A stretch of DNA of 64,000 nucleotides from Macrotrachela quadricornifera (GCA_022393335.1 JAJEKB010020989.1:68129-132128); one strand, 5' to 3'; numbered from the stretch's first letter, positions 12,031-24,904 are shown. A program made the numbers and translations. Notes: generated from the sequence alone by a model not told the origin.

Positions 12031-12039
12031 TTTATAGGT
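12031..12039 (-). promoter_or_regulatory. TATA box of the minus-strand Cys-rich gene
   Basis: CTATAAATA on the minus strand lies about 85 bp before the favoured ATG at 11945. It is too close to the alternative ATG at 12029, so it helps decide the start. Confidence 0.5.
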
Positions 12040-12427
12040 TGGGTTAATGTTTACTTTTCTATTTTTTCCCACTATTGCATTTTCTTGCCTTCATGAAGCT
12101 TTTAAAAATTGAGTTATTTCTATCCATAAAAAGAAATATATTTATCTCCCATAGTGACTGAAGTATGTGTATCCAAAGAAAATTTGAAGAACAGAGAAAA
12201 GTCACTTGCGTTCATTTTTTCATAGAACAATGAATTCTAAGATATATTTTTACCCACGGTGGGTATATTCATTTTGATTGTTGTTCTTTTTTTTCGACGA
12301 ATGTGCAACACTAAAACAAACAAGCATACATTCATTGGCCTGAAACCGTTTCTTTTTATATTTGGAAACCATTCTTTTAATGTCAATGTTTTATATATGA
12401 TTGCAAAGTTCTGTAAAGGTTGGCTTA

Positions 12428-12732
12428 GAAGTCCTGACTCGATTTGTATAATTAATTTTTTTTTATTTCAAAGCAATCTTTAAAAACTAGTCTCTATGAT
12501 AGAAAGATGCTCTACAAAACTGCCTACGAATAACTCCTCTCAGCTCATACAGTAAGAAAATAAAATTATGCAAGTGAGGTGCATATTCACAGTCAATTTT
12601 TATTTTTTGTGATGCAAATTTCTAAGGTTATAACATTCTTACTATATGAGTTCGAGGAGACTAGAGACCAATTTTTAAAGATATGTTTGAAAATAGAAAA
12701 ATTAAATATATAAATCAAGTCAGGACTTCTGG
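12428..12732. mobile_element. foldback element with ~150-bp arms
   Basis: The outer edges both read AGAAGTCCTGACT when one is reverse-complemented. The arms continue with TCTTTAAAAA and AACTCATA-type matches and meet near 12585 with almost no spacer. Non-coding. Confidence 0.65.
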
Positions 12733-14302
12733 GACACCATTTATTATCATTTCATTTCTATATGTCGACAATATACGGCTAGATATTAGTTTTTTCATCA
12801 TAAATTATAAATATAGATATAATAAATTCTAAAATTATTATTCATTGACTTGTACGTCATCTATTATGTTAAGAATCCATAGAAAAAAATTTTCCCAGGA
12901 AGAGAAAATCCATTTTCATAAGATATATTTTTACCCAGATGTAGTCATGATGTTTGTAATATATATTAACAATTATTTTAAGTTACATTAGTAAGTTTGC
13001 AGCAGAATGGAAATAAAATCACAGTGGGAATGAGAAACTTTATGTAATTATACACTGAGGAAAAGTTAATGTACAATATACAAATAACCATGCTCTATTT
13101 TAATGAGTGCGAGTTTTAATAAGTGATTCCAAAATAAATAATGAAAGAAACTGAAATTGTCTGACATATAATTTAATGGAACAAGCGTTTCTAAACACAA
13201 ATATATCTTATATTTTAATAGACAAGAAAAATTATTACACAGACTGGATCTTTGAAAAAAAGCTGATCTTTCAAATAAAAATTATACAATAACAGTAATA
13301 AAGTTGGTTTTGTTTGCATACTTCATATACTACGCGTCAACTCCGATCTGTTTTTTTCTCTGAAAAATTTTCTTTCTTCCAAGTGGTATTTTTCAATTGA
13401 GTAAACGAAAAGCGAAACAATTTTACTCTTTCGATTTCTTTATTTTTTAGAAGAAATGTAATTATTCATTGTTTTAAATTTTGCTATGACAAAGGAGGTG
13501 GGCGGATAAGGCCATTTTCCGCCCCCCCCCCCCCCCCCTTAGAATTGATTTATTTGTATTAGGTTAGAATAAGGTATCATTACTGATCATGTTTTTCCAC
13601 TTTATTCCACCAAAAATGACATTCACAATTTTTGTGCCTGGGGTCCCCCCCAGGTATCATGAAAAAAAAAATTTCTTTTTTGACAAGTCAAAAGTAGATG
13701 TGCTTGTAGATTCAGGGGTGCTGATTATAAATATCATAATAAGAGCTTTCAAAACTCTTTTATTCTTTATATAGTCTTGACCACTCTATTAGCCCCATTA
13801 CTACTTGTCGGACCCCCTACGAAATTATAAAAAAGTCAATTAATCGATAAGAAATAAATGAATATTAAGATGAGTAAAGTTTGAATGTTTGCATTTATAT
13901 ACGGTTTATTTAGTAAAAAGCACAAATAAAATTTTGTTTCTATGAGAAACCTTGCCTTTAATTGTAACTACAATTAAGTTTCTTTTAAACATTTCCACTA
14001 TTGAGATGAAAATATTTCTGAAGAATTAGGACGATATTTAGAAAAATTATTCTGCTAATTCATTGGAATTGAAGTTTGTCTTTTTCTGAGAAAATTATCT
14101 CGCAGATAATTATTTGATAAAATTTTAGAAATAAAAACATACGTATGCATAGAATGATTTCTAATTCAGTGTATTTGATTGCACGGTATCTATATAGTCG
14201 TGAAGTTAAGCATCTCAGTGAAAGTATATAGACATTTGTTTGTTCAGATCGGTTTCATTTGTATTGAAATGAGTCTCCTTTATTTAGAAATTCCATTGGT
14301 AG
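12733..14302. other. gene-free stretch with a homopolymer C tract
   Basis: AT-rich with no coding signal. A run of about 18 C at 13521-13538 stands out against the base composition. A short C/G-rich patch at 13638-13653 (CTGGGGTCCCCCCCAG) is a near-perfect palindrome. Confidence 0.4.
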
Positions 14303-15166
14303 CATCTTACATCAGAACGAACTCAGAAAGTCTATGAAAAGATCCTCGAAGTTCTAGAAAGAAAATCAAATGATTATGATCTTAAATTCGAAACACAATG
14401 TGTTTATTTAGAGTTTGGAATAGGTACAATTAACGCACTGGAAAAAATAGTATGTTATATTTTTAAACAAGAAAAATTGTGATTATCCGTATAATTGACT
14501 TATAAAGAAAATTAATAAAATCTTTTTTTAGTTTCCTAATATTAACGTTTTGTGGTAGTTTGTATCATTTTACTAAATTTATATTTCGGAATATTCAAAA
14601 GATTCGATTAACAAACATATATGAAAAAAATAAAGAAGTTAACATTTGATTGAAAAGTTTCATGGCATTATCATTAAAAAGCCACAATGTGGTTGATGCT
14701 GCTATTGAGTTTTGTGAATATTTTAAAAATCAATGGACAAACCGTATACCAATAAAATACTGGAACTTACGATCAATACATCTTCGATGTAATAATAGTG
14801 TAGAAGATACAGTGTGTTAACAACCGACTTAATCACCACTTTGGTGTGCACCCACAGTTGTGGCCGTTTATCCATTTTTTGAAATGTGAAGAATCATTGG
14901 TTTATGATGTGAGCCTCTCAAATAAGAATTGGAAATTATCGACAAAAGGTCATGCCATTCTTTGTTGACAATGAACATTCAAAAAAGAATAAAAATAATT
15001 AAAAAATTTATCCTGATTATTTCAACTAGGTGCAATAGATTTAATACAGTACATAACAAATTTATCATATTTCGTTGGTGAATCAACAACAGATGAAAAA
15101 AATAAAAATGGTGATATTAATAATACTGAAATTGATAGTAATGGTGTCAATGATGATAATATTTAA
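14303..15166 (+). pseudogene. MULE-type transposase remnant
   Basis: The first open block (14303-14449) follows an acceptor-like GGTAG and reads ERTQKVYEKILEVLE...LKFETQCVYLEFGIGTINAL, the MULE block T...Y...F..L........TDFE.A...A. Here the catalytic D-F-E reads L-E-F, so the acidic residue is lost. The second block (about 14691-14967) reads EFCEYFKNQW...YWN...RCNNSVEDT and then, after a frame change at the TAA at 14818-14820, NNRLNHHFGVHPQLWPFI. This is the usual MULE tail (YF...W......W.......TNN..E......HP..W.FI). A last piece at 15030-15166 after a CTAG acceptor (AIDLIQYITNLSYF, then an Asn/Asp-rich end) may be the terminal exon. The zinc-finger N-terminus is absent. Called from motif order. 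Confidence 0.55.
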
Positions 15167-16519
15167 TTCAAATTCTTTCACTCTTTCTTAATATTTTTGG
15201 TATTAGTTGTATATAATGGTTTTGTTTCACATATGTGAATTATGTATACAACAACGATTTATTTTTTAAATTGATATTTTCTCTAAACTTTTGTTATCTT
15301 CATTTATCTGCTAATACTTTTGTATGATTTTTTTGTATTTGTTTTCTATGCTTGCCGCTAATATTAATGGAAGAAAATCAAATTAGAATTAATTTATTAT
15401 CTAACATCAATATGTAGTTCCTACTATGTTATTATTATCTTCTTGATAATTTTAAAATAAAACTACATTTCTCCCATCTGTTGCAGCAACAATTGGTATA
15501 CACATCGTCGCATTTTCGATGAAAATTCGACAATGTTGTCAAACTGCAGATAAAATTCCGAGCGATTTCAAAAGTGTGAAACACTGTTGATAATCGACTC
15601 AAGTACACCGCACAATAGCTCAATTACTTGACAATCACGGTATGCAATGATATTACTATCAGGCAAGATGTTTGTAAAAATAGAGGACAGTAAATTCGAC
15701 GCTCAATCAGCAAATACCGATATGTTGTTTACTGAACTTGATCATTTCAAAGTAGAAGCAATATAAGTTAATATCAATACATAAAAGAGAACAGGATGAG
15801 AATGAAAGTAGAAGAATATGAAAGGAACAATGTGAGCATACATTTATTATCGGAACATAATGTCATGGTAGTGAAGAAAAAGGAAAGTAATATAATAGGA
15901 TGGTGTATCATCCTTAACCTTTTCTGAAGGATTATTGCAATTTAAAATGACAATAGAAATAAAATAAAAAATGTTGAGTGCTCTTTGAACTGACGAACAA
16001 CAATTAGAAGTGTTATTCATAAGATTTAATGTAACTTTTAATTCAGAACATATTGAACAAACAGTACACAAAATTAGGAAAGGCTTGACTATTTAGTATT
16101 CTGCTATTTTTTAGGAAACAATTGTTTATCCGTTCCTTGTCTATTTTCATATCTATCTTGAGAATACATACTTTTTAGGTTTTTCATATCTCATCGAAGC
16201 ATACCGTCTAACAACAGATGAACTCTAAAATACTTGAAGACCTAAATATGTTCTCTCGTAAGAGATCAGATGCAGCATTTAGCAATTATAAATAAGATTT
16301 GGTATCCGTATAAAATTAAGGAGTCAAAGATAGAAGTATGAATAAAGTATAGAATTGAGAGGTTATGTATAAAAATAAGGAATTCATGAGACTGTAGGTT
16401 TGAAGTGAAGATCTGTGTACACTCAAGTTGGTAGAAACATACTATTGGGAGTTTTATTACTGAAATAGTACCGTATAGAATGTCGTACGAAACCCTTTTT
16501 ACAGGGTATTTGTGTAATA
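15167..16519. other. intergenic, no convincing gene
   Basis: Three minus-strand open frames of 62-90 codons (15435-15623, 15847-16071, 16266-16538) have no signal peptide, splice context or recognisable motif. I treat them as chance. Confidence 0.4.
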
Positions 16520-17012
16520 CGCTCTCATCCACTCTCAACCAACAACATAAAAAACAGTAAAACTTCGGTAAAAATAGAGCTAAATGTTCTCTATAATTCT
16601 TTGAGTCCTACGCAAGTGTGATAGTGATAACTTGCTGTGAGACTACACAAAAAGAAGCAGTGTTGCTACGGTAATTTGTCAGTCAATCAGATCTGAACAA
16701 GAACTTTCTTCACTATGATCAAGACAGAACATCGTATCATTCAGGTCAATAAGGCGATTACTGCGAGCTCTGTCATATAACCCGAGCAATACGATGCTCC
16801 GTCTTGATCATAGTGAAGAAAGTTCTTGTTCAGGTCTGATTGACTGACGAATTACCATGGTAACACTGCTTCTTCTTGTGTAGTCTCACGGCAAGTTATT
16901 GCAGTCACACTTACGTAGACTTCAAAAAATTATAGAGAACATTTAGCTTAATTTTTACCGAAGTTTTATTATTTTTTATGCTGTTGTCTGAAAGTGGGTG
17001 AAAATGGGTGAA
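16520..17012. mobile_element. foldback element with ~220-bp arms
   Basis: The left arm (CTCTCAACCAACAACATAAA, then AAAACTTCGGTAAAAATA through TCTTGATCATAGTGAAG in the right copy) is mirrored in the right arm with about 90% identity by eye. The spacer of about 40-50 bp lies near 16745-16790. A folded transcript would form a very long hairpin. No coding frame. Confidence 0.8.
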
Positions 17013-17857
17013 AGTGAATCGCTCTTCAACGTTTTTATAGTCTAATATCAAACTATTTGTTCGATAATGCCTCAGAGTGGGTGAGAGTGTATTTTACAAA
17101 TATCTCTTTTTATAGCTAGAAAAAAATAAGTTCGCACGAAACCTAAACTGCGAAACTGTTTTTTTAGTTTTTTTTGGTGCCAGTTTTTTTTTCAGTGTAC
17201 TCGAGATGTAACAAAATCTATGATATTTCTTCTTCTCATTGTATTTATAATAATAAGCCTTGGTTCTAGATCGTGTTAAAATATCAACTCTTCATCTCTT
17301 GTTATTATAGAGTTGTTTGAAAAATGTTTACAGCCATTTGTGCCTAGAATGGGCAGTAATGTTTATGATCTATCGCTACTTTCACTCTCATACTTCCAAA
17401 ATATTGAAGATGAAGAGTGAAAAAGTAATTTCGTCAGGTCTGGGCAGGCAAAGTTTTCTAAACTACACAAATTTATTCTGTTAAGTTTGTAAAGGTCAAA
17501 AAACTGAGTACTGTCACATATGGCATATCGAATGATATAAAAATGCGTGATGAAACTAGTTTGTTTAATTGGGTTTACGGATCACTGCTTTCATCGTGTG
17601 GCTTCGCACCTTTTGTTGTTGTTACTTTTGTCAAAATTGTGTCCTTTATAGTTAATGTCGGTGTAGAGCCTTCTACAGAATCCAATGTACCACTAAGGGT
17701 GCAGCAGCAACAACGAAACCAAAAACTGTTGTCTTTGTAACGAGCAGAGCCGTTGAATGTCGTCTTGGAGAAACCATTCTAAATATAATAGGTTTTACAT
17801 TTTGTATTCCATTCTATAAGCCTATTCCGGCATCTACTGCAGAGTCATTCTATTTCA
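17013..17857. other. intergenic, nothing convincing
   Basis: A 65-codon ORF at 17543-17740 shows no recognisable motif. The sequence at 17178-17204, reverse-complemented, reads ACACTGAAAAAAAAACTGG. The same ACACTGAAAAA start occurs at 8890 and a close form at 60665, so it may mark an element edge. Confidence 0.35.
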
Positions 17858-18112
17858 CAATGTTGAACATTGGGGCATCAGTTCTGCCCCCCGACTGACT
17901 TCCTTCCGATTCCAGAAACTCGATCGTCATGCAGCGTATGAAGCCTGTTCGACATTGATCGAGTTCACTCCATTTTCAGAATTCCAGGAATTGAGGGAAC
18001 ATGATCAATATCAAGTAGGCCTCTTACGTTCAATGACAATTGAGTTTTTAGAATCGGACGGAGCTCATTTTAAGGGCAGAACTGATTCCACAATGTTTAA
18101 CATTGCTTTATA
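17858..18112. mobile_element. foldback element with ~115-bp imperfect arms
   Basis: The ends read CAATGTTGAACATTGGGGC and, reverse-complemented, CAATGTTAAACATTGTGG. Both arms continue with ATCAGTTCTGCCC and later TCCGATTC. Non-coding. Confidence 0.65.
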
Positions 18113-18598
18113 ATATTTTTTCTCCTTGGTTCAAAAATTTTTTTAATGCAGCTTCTGATTTGTTTTAAAAATAAGTATATGTGAACTATTATTATTAGTA
18201 AAACAACAGTTAAAAGTTAAAATCAAAAATAAAACCTTGAGAAATACAGGAAAAAAAGAAAAAAACCAGGCGGAGTAGAATGCCAAGTTATATTTGTTAG
18301 AAGTAAACTTAGATTTCTGTCACTTTAGTTATCTTTGGAAAAAGCTTTATTCTCTTTTTTCCTTAAGAAAAAAAAGTTATCATTATTATAGACTATCCAT
18401 ATATTATTCTATTAGTTTCATCAATGATAAGATTCGATTCGTGTTTTTCGGAATCGAACAGAGTCAAAATTTGTTAACAAGCTATGAATAATTATTTTTG
18501 GAAACGTCTTGAGACAAAATGTGTGTTCCTGTTTTTGTCGCTTGAGCGTGGTTAATGAAAGATAGTATTAATCATCTAGAACCAAAATTTTTTTTCTA

Positions 18599-18825
18599 CC
18601 AATGGAACCTTTTGTATTGATGATCAAGAAGGTTGACCATATTCGTGTCAAATGGAAGCTCGGACCCCCAAGTTAACAAATTTAAAATATTATGTCTCTA
18701 TAACGTACCTAGAGAAAGTTACTTAAATCTCAATGTATGTAAAATGTTAGTTTGATGGTGAGAGTTTTCATTTGATATGAATATGGGCAATCTTCTTAAT
18801 AATCAATATAAAAGAGTTCATTGTA
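18599..18825. mobile_element. foldback element with ~65-bp arms
   Basis: The left arm, CAATGGAACCTTTTGTATTG onward, pairs with the right arm (CAATGAACTCTTTTATATTG when reverse-complemented). The match continues through AAGAAG.TTG.CCATATTC. The centre is about 100 bp. Confidence 0.6.
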
Positions 18826-20404
18826 AATAAAGGTTGATTAATGAGAAGCTGATTGATCAACAGGCTCGAAAATAATGTTTATACAGAATTTTATTTTGTG
18901 TATTCTTTGATTTTAACTAAAACTTACTTAATCCTTTCTTTGGAAGTGGTACATATATGACCTACTTTTTTTAACTTTCTGTTCTCTTCTCACCGTCATC
19001 CATTTAAAATCCGTCCTTGAAAGAGTTAATTCAAAACATCAAAGAGTTTTTCATATGTGAGCTTTATAGGTTATCTAGATTACTAATGATAATACAATCC
19101 TATAATATTTAGTTTTCTTCAAAAGTAAATAATGTGATATCATATGAAAACGTCTCGAATTTTTTACTTCTCTAAGAACGCTCTGACCTAACAACCTCAT
19201 TTTATTCTGATAAGAAAATTGATTAGTAGTCATTTCATGTTTTCCAATTGTCTTCCCCACTGCGTGACAGACTATCGATAGATATTGCAACGCCAAATAC
19301 ATTTGTATTTTGTGATGTGCTAGAGAACACAAATAAGCTTTGTCTAAAGCAAAGGAGCACGTACGCTTGCTTGGTAACTAATGAACCCATTTCGATAAAT
19401 GCGTAGGTTAACAGTTGGCTTGTCAGCCCATATTCCAACGAATTGCTGCGGAGGTCGGTTACCACAACAAACAGTACCCATTAGAGAAGAACGTTTCTTT
19501 TTTTATTATAAAATGATGAAGCGCAATATAGTGTTGTATTAAAAGTGTTTTCTTTTACGCCTTTCAAGGCGATGTTGAAACGAAAATTCAAAAGAATGAA
19601 AGAAAAGAAAATATAATCAATGTGCCAACCAATAGTCTATTTGTACAGTACATACTGAACGAAATTTCATCAGTGTTGCACAAACAAAAAAAATTCTATG
19701 GAATAAAGAACCGTCAATCATCCATTGGCCGCTTGAATTACTCTTTTCAAGTATTTTAGTGGGAACAATTCCAAATAATGGTGCATCAAACTGATAATTC
19801 TTTTCAAAAACACGAATGGTACTTGTCAAACAGTTGCTCTTCAGTGACGCTTGCTTTCTGACTAGTTGAGGTTATAAGCGCAAATCTGAGTGAGGGTGAG
19901 AGCATCTGTACCGGGCGCATTCTTCATAGAACCAGTTTTTCAGTTCATCCGTTCCGAAGAATAAATAGTACATTCATGCAAACAAAGTGTTCGCCAAAAT
20001 TACTATAATACTCTGGTTCATACTAGATACCTTTTATTATCCATGCTTTAAATTTTTTCGATATCAAGGGTGCATCTAATAATGAAACGATTTAAACTAT
20101 TGAGCGAAAATTTTGATCATAGTCGAATCAAAAGAAAGCTTGCATCTAGAGAGAGATAATTGATTTTTAAATCAGGTATTGTTAGAGTGTATAACCATAA
20201 TAATAAATGAAATATTCGCATGAAAGTTTTAATATAATGATTAGATATTTAGAAAGTGAGTTTCTAAAATCTGGGTCAGATATGATCTTGAATAGGAAAT
20301 ATATCTATTATTATAAATACAAATCGGTTACTCATTGATACTTTCGACTTTATTTAACATGAAAGCCATAAACTAAACCCTTATTCTCCAGGAACAAAAA
20401 AGTA
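18826..20404. other. intergenic, no convincing gene
   Basis: Minus-strand open frames at 19075-19332, 19235-19465 and 19617-19829 overlap or lack any motif. I do not call them genes. Confidence 0.35.
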
Positions 20405-21160
20405 TGACATTGTATTATGGATTTTTCAAAAAATTTCTTCTATAAATATGCTCATTCTTTTGATATTTTTGCTGCGTTATCTAACGAGAGAACTTTCCCA
20501 AGTGATAACTACCTTTTGACCTCATATTTAACCCATAAGTAGGACTCGCCGTTCACATACAAACTCTAAAAGAATTCGTGTTCTTAGGCCTTTCTTTTCA
20601 GGTTATGATCAGTTTATTCAATTTTCAACCTAACGCAGAGCCTTAGGAAAAACCGTAGACCAAAGAATTTTCATCTGAAAGTTTCTCCAATAATAGATCT
20701 TATAAACCTTATTATAACCTGAAAGTCTCAGCTCAAACAGATGAATTTTTCTTTCAAGATATGAGATATCTTAAAAATGGACTTTTTTAGAAGTGTTGCA
20801 AGATAGTGGCTTTTGCGCGCATATTATCTCAGAAGAGAAGCATTTCTTTGAATTGAAATTTTCAGGATATAATTTGACTCATGTTGTCTATTATTGGAGA
20901 AATTTTCAAATGAAAATTCCTTGGTCTCTGGTTTTTCATAAGACCATATAATAGGTTGAATATTCAATAAAATGATCATGATCCGATAAGAGACTTAAAC
21001 GCATGAATTGTTTCAGAGTCCTTATGTAAACGACAAACCCTACCTGTAGACCAAATATCAGATTAAAAGGAAATTATCACTTGAAAGAATTTCCTCATAA
21101 AACACATGTTTCTGCACATGTATTGTCCAAGACACACTATAAAAATAACTCAGTTTTATT
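20405..21160. mobile_element. large foldback element with ~360-bp imperfect arms
   Basis: The arms meet near 20790. Matching blocks when reverse-complemented include GAATTTTCATYTGAAA, TTTCTCCAATAATAGA, ATTCAACCTA and TCAAGTGATAA. Identity is about 70-75% by eye, so the element is old. No coding frame. Confidence 0.65.
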
Positions 21161-22148
21161 TCGGTTTTAAATCAGTATTTAACGAATAATTTAAACAAGA
21201 TAATATTTTAAAAGATGTCTCATAGATTTGCTATACCCATGACAACCTGTAATCTTCTGAAAGTTAAGTTTATCTAATATGAGTTTTAGCAAAATAGCTC
21301 CATAAAATACGTGTAATATTTATTTGTAATTTTATATAATGATGTTAGAAAGAAAATAAATAAGTAAGATAATGAAAATATGAGTCAAGATTTGTTTATT
21401 TTGTACCTCGCATTTACTATTTCCTGTAAGAAAAAATCCAAACAAACTTAAAGTTGCTAGATGTAACCCGATAGTTACCAACATTATTTAAATGTCCGTG
21501 AAGAATATGAACATCTACATCTGAAAGAATGAGAAAGAGACTGATACTTGATGAATATCTACTAAATAATATGAAGGTACGTATTATTGCACAAATGAAA
21601 TAGTCCAATGATTTACTTCAATAAAAGATAATTACATCAAAACTACTTGTATTAAAGTCATGATTATTTCATATGCTTCGTATCGATGAACGATTAATGA
21701 TCATAGTAACTATTTATCTTTTCTACCATTGAATTGTACAATCAAGCTGAGCATCGTTGACAATTTAATATCCGATTGCGAAAACTAATTGACATTGATT
21801 TTTTTAAGGCACCATTTTCTCATAAAGATTATAGTCTGACAAGCATGGAAAAAGAGCTACGAAACTATTTCTTATTGCAGAAGAATTATGGAAATGCTTC
21901 TCTTTTCTATGCAAGAAATTCATTGAAGCATTAAATGACCAATATCCGTCAATATTCTTTATAAAATTTGCTGTAATACATAGAAATAATTTTAATTGAT
22001 TTATCCTATTAATCATGAACTAAACTTAATCGATGCTAACGAGCCGTGAGAAAACATGTATCATTGCATACATAAAATGTGTACTGAAATGATATATATA
22101 TAATTGCTGTATTTATTTATCACTCACTGTACATGGACAATGAGCGAT
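21161..22148. other. intergenic, nothing convincing
   Basis: Two minus-strand open frames (21417-21608, 21804-22016) have no motif, signal or splice context. Confidence 0.35.
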
Positions 22149-22156
22149 AATAACAT

Positions 22157-22339
22157 TAGAGTCTATCAGGTCCGAATCTGAAGATTTTAAATCCGACAGG
22201 TTGTATTTAGGAATATAAGCCAATTATAATTTGACTATTTGAAAATTACTGTCAAGGTTATTCGACATCAGGTTCAGATTCAAAAAATTTTAATCAATTG
22301 GATTGGAATTTGAAAAAATCTTGGGCCCGACAGACTCTA
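22157..22339. mobile_element. hAT-like MITE with 8-bp target duplication
   Basis: The left end is TAGAGTCTATCAGGTCC and the reverse-complemented right end TAGAGTCTGTCGGGCCC, matching at 14 of 17. The flanks are AATAACAT (22149-22156) and AATAACAC (22340-22347), an 8-bp duplication with one change. The length of 183 bp and the 8-bp duplication fit hAT-derived MITEs. Confidence 0.7.
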
Positions 22340-22667
22340 AATAACACACGAATAACTGGATTAGATCCGTAGCGGGCATCTTATTTTTACGTTGCTTTGA
22401 ATATTGACTTTTTCTCGTGCGTTTCTTGTCTTTCTACATCATATCAATTGATTTGTGATCATTGATAATGACCACTCCATGCAGTTCGTTTTCCCATCCT
22501 CGTTTTCACTACTCGACAAAATATTGGATGGAGAGATAAGAAACAGCTTACATTTTTGGATGTTATATGAAATATAAGGATGAGAAAAAACACAATCGTA
22601 GATTGATTAAATGATTATAAGAACGATCGCATCGATACAACCTTCATAACATATAACAGCAATACAT

Positions 22668-23024
22668 ATGTGGCCTTCCGCTCTACTTATCCTTCTCCTG
22701 CTTTCAACCAGTTCGATTTCAAGCGTAAACTCGATTTCCTGTACCAACGATTCTCAATGTCAAGTTTCGAAGAGAATATGTGCCGAATGCGTCAAGGGAA
22801 CAGCACCAGCATGTACAATGCCTTCATGCGTCAATGGATACTGTGCTGAAATTAAACCATGTTCTCTTCAATTAGGTGAAGAATGCACTCAATCTGGCTC
22901 ATGCAAAACTAACCGTTTGTGTAGAACGTGCGTGACAAACAAAGGGCCATTTTGTACTCAAGCAATGTGTCTGACTGGACACTGTGCTGTTATTGAACCG
23001 TGCACTATTACGTTAAATAGATAA
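22668..23024 (+). CDS. secreted Cys-rich protein with two internal repeats
   Basis: The protein has 118 residues. Residues 1-22 form a clear signal peptide (MWPSALLILLLLSTSSISSV). The rest is two tandem repeats of about 42 residues, each with the pattern C-x5/4-C-x5/6-C-x2-C-x7-C-x4-C-x4-C-x4/5-PC. The ends G-Y-C-A-E-I-K-P-C and G-H-C-A-V-I-E-P-C are diagnostic of the duplication. The Cys are the conserved positions, so this is a disulfide-rich extracellular module. A TATA-like ATTATAAGA lies about 50 bp before the ATG. I cannot name the family. It could be a defence, protease-inhibitor or matrix protein. The frame ends in TAG and needs no splicing. Confidence 0.8.
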   Translation: MWPSALLILLLLSTSSISSVNSISCTNDSQCQVSKRICAECVKGTAPACTMPSCVNGYCAEIKPCSLQLGEECTQSGSCKTNRLCRTCVTNKGPFCTQAMCLTGHCAVIEPCTITLNR

Positions 23025-23212
23025 TCATGTATTAGAATAAAGGATCTATTCAGGATTCATAAAATTTTTCTCAGTTCACAAACAGGATAAAATAGAAGTA
23101 CTGGCAACTAAGTAACTACTTTAATGTGACACTTTTTGTTGATACAAAATTAGAAAATATTAGACTAACTTGGAAAAAGTTTAATCTAACATTGAGAAGA
23201 TCGTTCTACAAG

Positions 23213-24045
23213 GTGGACCAAAAGTTTCAGTATTTTGTCGAGAAGTAGACCTTTCTTCCATATGACATATCGAAAAATACTTAATGTTGGACAGATAATC
23301 AAACGATATTAGACGTTTATTATTCTAAATGTTCATGGCTATAGCCTGGGCTGTAACAAAGATATAGTTTTCAAGTAAGAGAAGATTTTCTTCTAGCACA
23401 ACACAAAAGTAAGAAAACAAGACTTCAACAACTAACCTACTAGAAAGTTATTCTGAGTAATACCATCTCGAAGCCCTGATTTATAAGCACCTATGGAATA
23501 GAATTAAAGTCTTCACAATTTCGATTAGCTTCATGTTTTGTTGTGAACACCGTACATAATTCAATTTTCTTCACTCTTTTATCAAAATTTGTTCACTTCA
23601 CAATATTGTCTTTGGAAGTTTTTTTAATGTTTGACTCTAGAATGTTCTGCTTCAGTTTCATTATTTTCACAATTAAATACCAATATCACGAAAATAATTA
23701 TTATCAAATGAAGAACAACTTTTAACTTGAATCAATTATGTACCAAAGAAGGCCATCAAAAAAGAAGATTAACCAATCAGCAAAAGAAACTGCAAACAGA
23801 TATGAAAACGTAGAATATTAAGTTATTAGCCTTTTTATTTAGGATGGAAATCAAATACTCTATATTTTTTACGAGTAAAATTTTATCACGTCATGAGGAA
23901 AAAAATCGTTTCTTAGTTCTAAGATATATGTTCTCGCTGTAGCCCAAGCTATATCCATGGAAATTTACAATAATACTCTCACCTTCACGAAACTTAATCA
24001 ATATTATAAAATGTTAATAACTGAAACCATTTTTAAAAAGTTTTA
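23213..24045. mobile_element. decayed inverted-repeat element with mariner-like left end
   Basis: The left end reads GGTGGACCAAAAGTTTCAG, similar to mariner-type ends and to the element at 55738. The arms are recognisable as inverted around TTCATGGCTATAGCCTGGG (23335) and the reverse complement of CCCAAGCTATATCCATGG (23941). The right terminus is worn. Open frames inside show no motif. Confidence 0.45.
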
Positions 24046-24900
24046 TCAAAAAAAGAAAATAGGTCAATTTTTCTTTCTCCAAATAAAAAGAAACAACATA
24101 AACACGTCGCTCCCATGCGTAAAGGACAAATTAAAGACAATGAAGTCAGTGAACCATCAGATTCCAATCGGTATAAACTGAAATGATTGTACAAATTTAA
24201 AGAACGAATTATTATTACTTCACGAATTTGTCAACATAAATTCTCCTTCACTTAACAACGATGTAAATAGGTCATTGAACTATGTAATAAATTCAAATTT
24301 GAAAGAGAAGATGAAAAATTTCTTCATTTTCAACATTAGTCGAAAAGAAAATTATTCAATTTCGTAGCTACTACATAAAATCATGAAGACATATCACAAT
24401 AGATTGACTCATTTTTTTTATTGTCAGCTTGATCATATATCTTTTTTCCTATTCAACAAATAAGAGATTGATACTTGTACGAAAAAAGATGATCGAAAGA
24501 TAGAAAAGATACAACCAATCAGAACATTTTCGTTATTATTAAAAAAATATTGGTAATAATAACATCTAATCATTATATGCGAAAGACCTAAGATATTGGC
24601 ATAAACTAAAATGTAGAACTATTTATAAAAACTGTTATTAGAAATTCGTTTCCATATTTTATATTTGTGTAAATTCTAAACTCGAGAATAGAATTCGCTT
24701 TAGCTTTGTATCATCTTGCAATCATCATCCTGTTTTTGAGGCTTCAAATGCATAGTACATAAAACTAATTTACACAACTATATATTGTAAAATTGATAGA
24801 AAACTTAGACTATCAATTCAAGATATTATTGAGAATAAATTTTATTTCGGGAGTAAATACATCAGAAAAATATCAGACACAAGAGTCAATTTTATTTTAT
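24046..24900. other. intergenic, nothing seen
   Basis: AT-rich 3' flank of the minus-strand gene that follows. No feature recognised. Confidence 0.35.
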
Positions 24901-24904
24901 CATC

